Of a stretch of DNA of 64,000 nucleotides, positions 61,385-64,000 are shown one piece after another (the stretch's first letter is position 1; each line of letters begins with the position of its first letter). The stretch covers positions 992,001 to 1,056,000 of the forward strand of contig NZ_JAJSAX010000001.1 of assembly GCF_021261315.1 (NCBI RefSeq). The letters run 5' to 3'. The DNA is from Epilithonimonas sp. JDS. Lineage in GTDB: Bacteria > Bacteroidota > Bacteroidia > Flavobacteriales > Weeksellaceae. The notes beneath the pieces were generated by a model. The model searched no databases. It saw only the letters and a list, made by a program, of their open reading frames with translations, and was not told the origin of the DNA. The position numbers and the translations under genes were made by a program.

Positions 61385-61593
61385 CACATATATCCACTAC
61401 TAACAAACATAATTGTTTTTTATAATCAAATAATATCTTTCATTATTAATGAAAAATATTCTCCATTTTAAAACAATAGATAATGTTCATTCAATTTTAA
61501 GCCCATTTTCAACTCAAAAACCCATTAATTAATCGACAAAAATCACTAAATTCGCAAACTTAATCTATCAAAAACAGATTTGAGACATTGAAA

Positions 61594-64000
61594 ATGAGCA
61601 AGTTCACAGAATATAAAAATCTTAGCCTGACCGAAACTGCAAAAAACATAGCAGAATTTTGGAAAACCAACGATACTTTCAAAAAATCCGTAGAAATCCG
61701 TGAAGGACAGCCGGAATTTGTTTTTTATGAAGGACCGCCTTCTGCCAACGGAATGCCGGGAATTCACCACGTGATGGCGAGAGCTATTAAAGATATTTTC
61801 TGCCGTTTCCAGACGCAATCCGGAAAACAGGTTTTCAGAAAAGCCGGTTGGGACACGCACGGACTTCCTGTGGAATTGGGAGTTGAGAAAGAATTGGGAA
61901 TCACCAAAGAAGATATCGGCAAAAAAATCAGCATCGAAGAATATAACGAAGCTTGTAAAAATGCCGTGATGCGCTACACCGATGTTTGGAACGACATGAC
62001 CGAAAAAATCGGTTATTGGGTGGATATGGAAAATCCGTACATCACCTACAAACCAAAATATATGGAGTCGGTTTGGTGGCTTTTGAAACAAATCTACGAC
62101 AAAGGTTTGCTGTACAAAGGTTACACAATCCAGCCGTATTCTCCGAAAGCTGGAACTGGTTTGTCTTCCCACGAAGTCAATCAGCCAGGCGCTTATCGTG
62201 ATGTTTCCGATACGACGGTTGTAGCCCAGTTCAAAACTTTGCAAGAAACTTTGCCTTCGTTTTTACAAGGTTTTGGTGATGTTCATTTCTTGGCTTGGAC
62301 GACGACACCTTGGACTTTGCCTTCCAATACAGCTTTGACAGTGGGTCCAAAAATCGATTATGTTTTGGTGAAAACTTTCAATCAATATACTTTTGAGCCG
62401 ATTAATATTGTTTTGGCGAAAGCGTTGGTTGGAAAACAGTTTGCAAAGAAATATGCGGAAGGAACTGATGAAGATTTCGCGAATTACACTTCTGAAAACA
62501 AAGTTATTCCATATCAAATCTTAGCAGAATTCAAAGGTGCTGATTTGGTGGGAATCAAATATGAGCAATTATTAGATTACGCTAAACCTTACCAAAATCC
62601 AGAAAACGCTTTCCGAGTGATTGCCGGAGATTTTGTAACCACGGAAGACGGAACAGGAATCGTTCACACTGCGCCGACTTTTGGTGCAGATGATGCAAAA
62701 GTTGCAAAAGAAGCAACGCCTGAAGTTCCGCCAATGTTGGTTTTGGATGATAATGGAAATCCGGTTCCTTTGGTTGATATGCAAGGTAAATTTTTATCAA
62801 TTGTAAAAGATGAAACTTACGGTTTTGCGAACGAATATGTGAAAGGCGAATATTTGAATGATGACGAAAAATCTGTAGAATTCAATCTTCAAAAAGAAAA
62901 TTTAAAATCAATTATTTCTGATTTGAAAGCGTATCTTTCTGTTGATGAGAGAATTGCATTAAAATTAAGAAAAGAAAACAAAGCCTTCAAGGTTGAAAAA
63001 TATGTCCACAGTTATCCGCACAGTTGGAGAACTGACGAGCCTTTGTTGTATTATCCATTAGATTCTTGGTTCATCAAAGTGACTGATGTGAAAGACAGAA
63101 TGTTCGATTTGAATGAAACCATCAACTGGAAACCAAAATCTACCGGTGAAGGCCGTTTCGGAAATTGGTTGAAAAACGCCAACGACTGGAATCTTTCCCG
63201 CTCCAGATATTGGGGAATTCCGTTGCCGATCTGGAGAACTGAAGATAAAAAAGAAGAAGTATTAATCGGTTCTGTAGAAGAATTGTACAACGCAATTGAA
63301 AAATCCATCGAAGCTGGTTTCCAGAAAGAAAATCCTTTCAAAGGTTTCGAAATTGGAAATATGTCGGAGGAAAATTACGCATTAGTTGACCTTCATAAAA
63401 ATATTGTGGACCAAATCACTTTGGTTTCAGAATCCGGAAAACCGATGAAGCGTGAAAGCGATTTGATTGACGTTTGGTTCGATTCCGGAGCGATGCCTTA
63501 TGCGCAATTGCATTATCCGTTCGAGAATAAAGAGCAAGTTGATAACAACAAAGCTTTCCCAGCAGATTTTATTGCGGAAGGTGTTGACCAGACTCGTGGT
63601 TGGTTCTATACTTTGCACGCGATTGCGACAACAGTTTTCGATTCTGTAGCTTACAAAAATGTGGTTTCAAACGGTTTGGTTTTGGACAAAAACGGACAAA
63701 AAATGTCCAAACGTCTTGGAAACGCCGTTGACCCATTCGAAACGCTTTCGGTTTACGGACCGGATGCGACGCGTTGGTATATGATTTCCAATGCGAATCC
63801 TTGGGAGAATCTGAAATTCGATATTGAAGGGATTGATGAAGTAAGACGGAAATTCTTCGGAACACTTTACAACACCTACTCTTTCTTCGCTTTGTATGCG
63901 AATGTTGACGGTTTCAAATACTTGGAAAGCAACATCGAAAACCGCCCGGAAATTGACCGTTGGATTTTGTCTGAATTGAATTTATTAATCAAAGACGTGA
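61594..64000 (+). CDS. ileS: isoleucyl-tRNA synthetase, N-terminal part
   Basis: Charges tRNA-Ile. The frame opens at MSKFTEYKNLSLTETA and runs without a stop to the end of the window (802 codons). Class I signatures: the HIGH-type PPSANGMPGIHH (49-60), the editing domain with LAWTTTPWTLPSNTAL and GTGIVHTAPTFGADD, and KMSKR at 703-707. The C-terminal part, including the anticodon domain, lies outside. The gap upstream (61388-61593) holds TAAATTCG at about 61549 as a possible -7; no T-box is seen. Confidence 0.95.
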   Translation, partial: MSKFTEYKNLSLTETAKNIAEFWKTNDTFKKSVEIREGQPEFVFYEGPPSANGMPGIHHVMARAIKDIFCRFQTQSGKQVFRKAGWDTHGLPVELGVEKELGITKEDIGKKISIEEYNEACKNAVMRYTDVWNDMTEKIGYWVDMENPYITYKPKYMESVWWLLKQIYDKGLLYKGYTIQPYSPKAGTGLSSHEVNQPGAYRDVSDTTVVAQFKTLQETLPSFLQGFGDVHFLAWTTTPWTLPSNTALTVGPKIDYVLVKTFNQYTFEPINIVLAKALVGKQFAKKYAEGTDEDFANYTSENKVIPYQILAEFKGADLVGIKYEQLLDYAKPYQNPENAFRVIAGDFVTTEDGTGIVHTAPTFGADDAKVAKEATPEVPPMLVLDDNGNPVPLVDMQGKFLSIVKDETYGFANEYVKGEYLNDDEKSVEFNLQKENLKSIISDLKAYLSVDERIALKLRKENKAFKVEKYVHSYPHSWRTDEPLLYYPLDSWFIKVTDVKDRMFDLNETINWKPKSTGEGRFGNWLKNANDWNLSRSRYWGIPLPIWRTEDKKEEVLIGSVEELYNAIEKSIEAGFQKENPFKGFEIGNMSEENYALVDLHKNIVDQITLVSESGKPMKRESDLIDVWFDSGAMPYAQLHYPFENKEQVDNNKAFPADFIAEGVDQTRGWFYTLHAIATTVFDSVAYKNVVSNGLVLDKNGQKMSKRLGNAVDPFETLSVYGPDATRWYMISNANPWENLKFDIEGIDEVRRKFFGTLYNTYSFFALYANVDGFKYLESNIENRPEIDRWILSELNLLIKDV

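Noticed and set aside
61388-61593. T-box riboswitch before ileS
   Set aside because: No specifier stem, T-box sequence or terminator/antiterminator pair is visible; such leaders are also unusual in Bacteroidetes.
61546-62244. 232-codon open frame antisense to ileS
   Set aside because: It lies opposite a clear ileS coding sequence and its composition (Phe/Arg/Ser-rich) is that of a shadow frame.

Overview
The window comes from a flavobacterium, most likely Chryseobacterium or a close relative in the Weeksellaceae. The signs are low GC with AT-rich spacers, promoters of the TTTG-N19-TANNTTTG type, few Shine-Dalgarno sites, the uppS-bamA-ompH-ompH block typical of Bacteroidetes, and a flexirubin (dialkylresorcinol / aryl-polyene pigment) gene cluster. 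No rRNA or tRNA gene was seen. All family names rest on motif recognition and memory of protein families; no search was run.

Layout. (1) 1-9.1 kb, minus strand: a TPR protein, a secreted protein of unknown function, dTDP-4-dehydrorhamnose reductase, a hotdog thioesterase, then the envelope block of two Skp/OmpH chaperones, BamA, UppS and a DUF6089-type barrel protein. (2) 9.2-20.1 kb, minus strand: an exopolysaccharide operon with a Wzc-like kinase ending in a Gly-Tyr repeat, a Wza-like export lipoprotein, a WecA/MraY-like initiating transferase, a GT2 enzyme, a degenerate arginase-fold protein, two GT-C-like membrane proteins and an EpsG-like polymerase. (3) 20.1-25.3 kb: an accessory region with a GC-richer glycoside-hydrolase-like gene, a 21-bp tandem repeat array, a HEPN-like gene truncated by a REP-type palindrome, a RAYT transposase preceded by a tandem array of its own truncated 5' ends, and a DUF6161-like membrane protein. 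(4) 25.3-28.6 kb: topA on the minus strand and a toxin-antitoxin remnant with an intact antitoxin and a deleted RelE toxin.

(5) 28.6-60.1 kb: the flexirubin cluster. The plus-strand arm holds an MMPL transporter fused to an acyltransferase, DarA and DarB for the dialkylresorcinol half, hotdog dehydratases, a BtrH-like acyltransferase, an ABC exporter, two ketosynthase pairs, an acyl carrier protein, a LolA-like protein, lipoproteins, a deacetylase and a GT2-DUF2062 fusion. The minus-strand arm holds a C45-type acyltransferase, a phytoene-desaturase-like oxidoreductase, an LpxL-like acyltransferase, a second ACP, a third intact ketosynthase, FabG and tyrosine ammonia-lyase; a plus-strand halogenase-like flavoenzyme and a minus-strand CoA-ligase-like adenylating enzyme follow. 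Together these would make 4-coumarate, activate it, extend it into an aryl polyene, make the resorcinol, join the two, and move the product to the outer membrane. (6) 60.1-64 kb: an AAA/DUF4143 ATPase and the start of ileS, which runs off the window.

The least ordinary signals are in the non-coding sequence. Four dispersed elements of about 70-85 nt share one fold: an outer stem, a 3' bulge, an inner stem and two purine-rich arms. The central dinucleotides of the arms (AC and GT) are swapped between copies so that complementarity is kept. The RAYT array, the palindromic 21-bp array and the TTTGTGGTTAA repeats around a GxxExxY gene are further structures that the protein genes do not explain.
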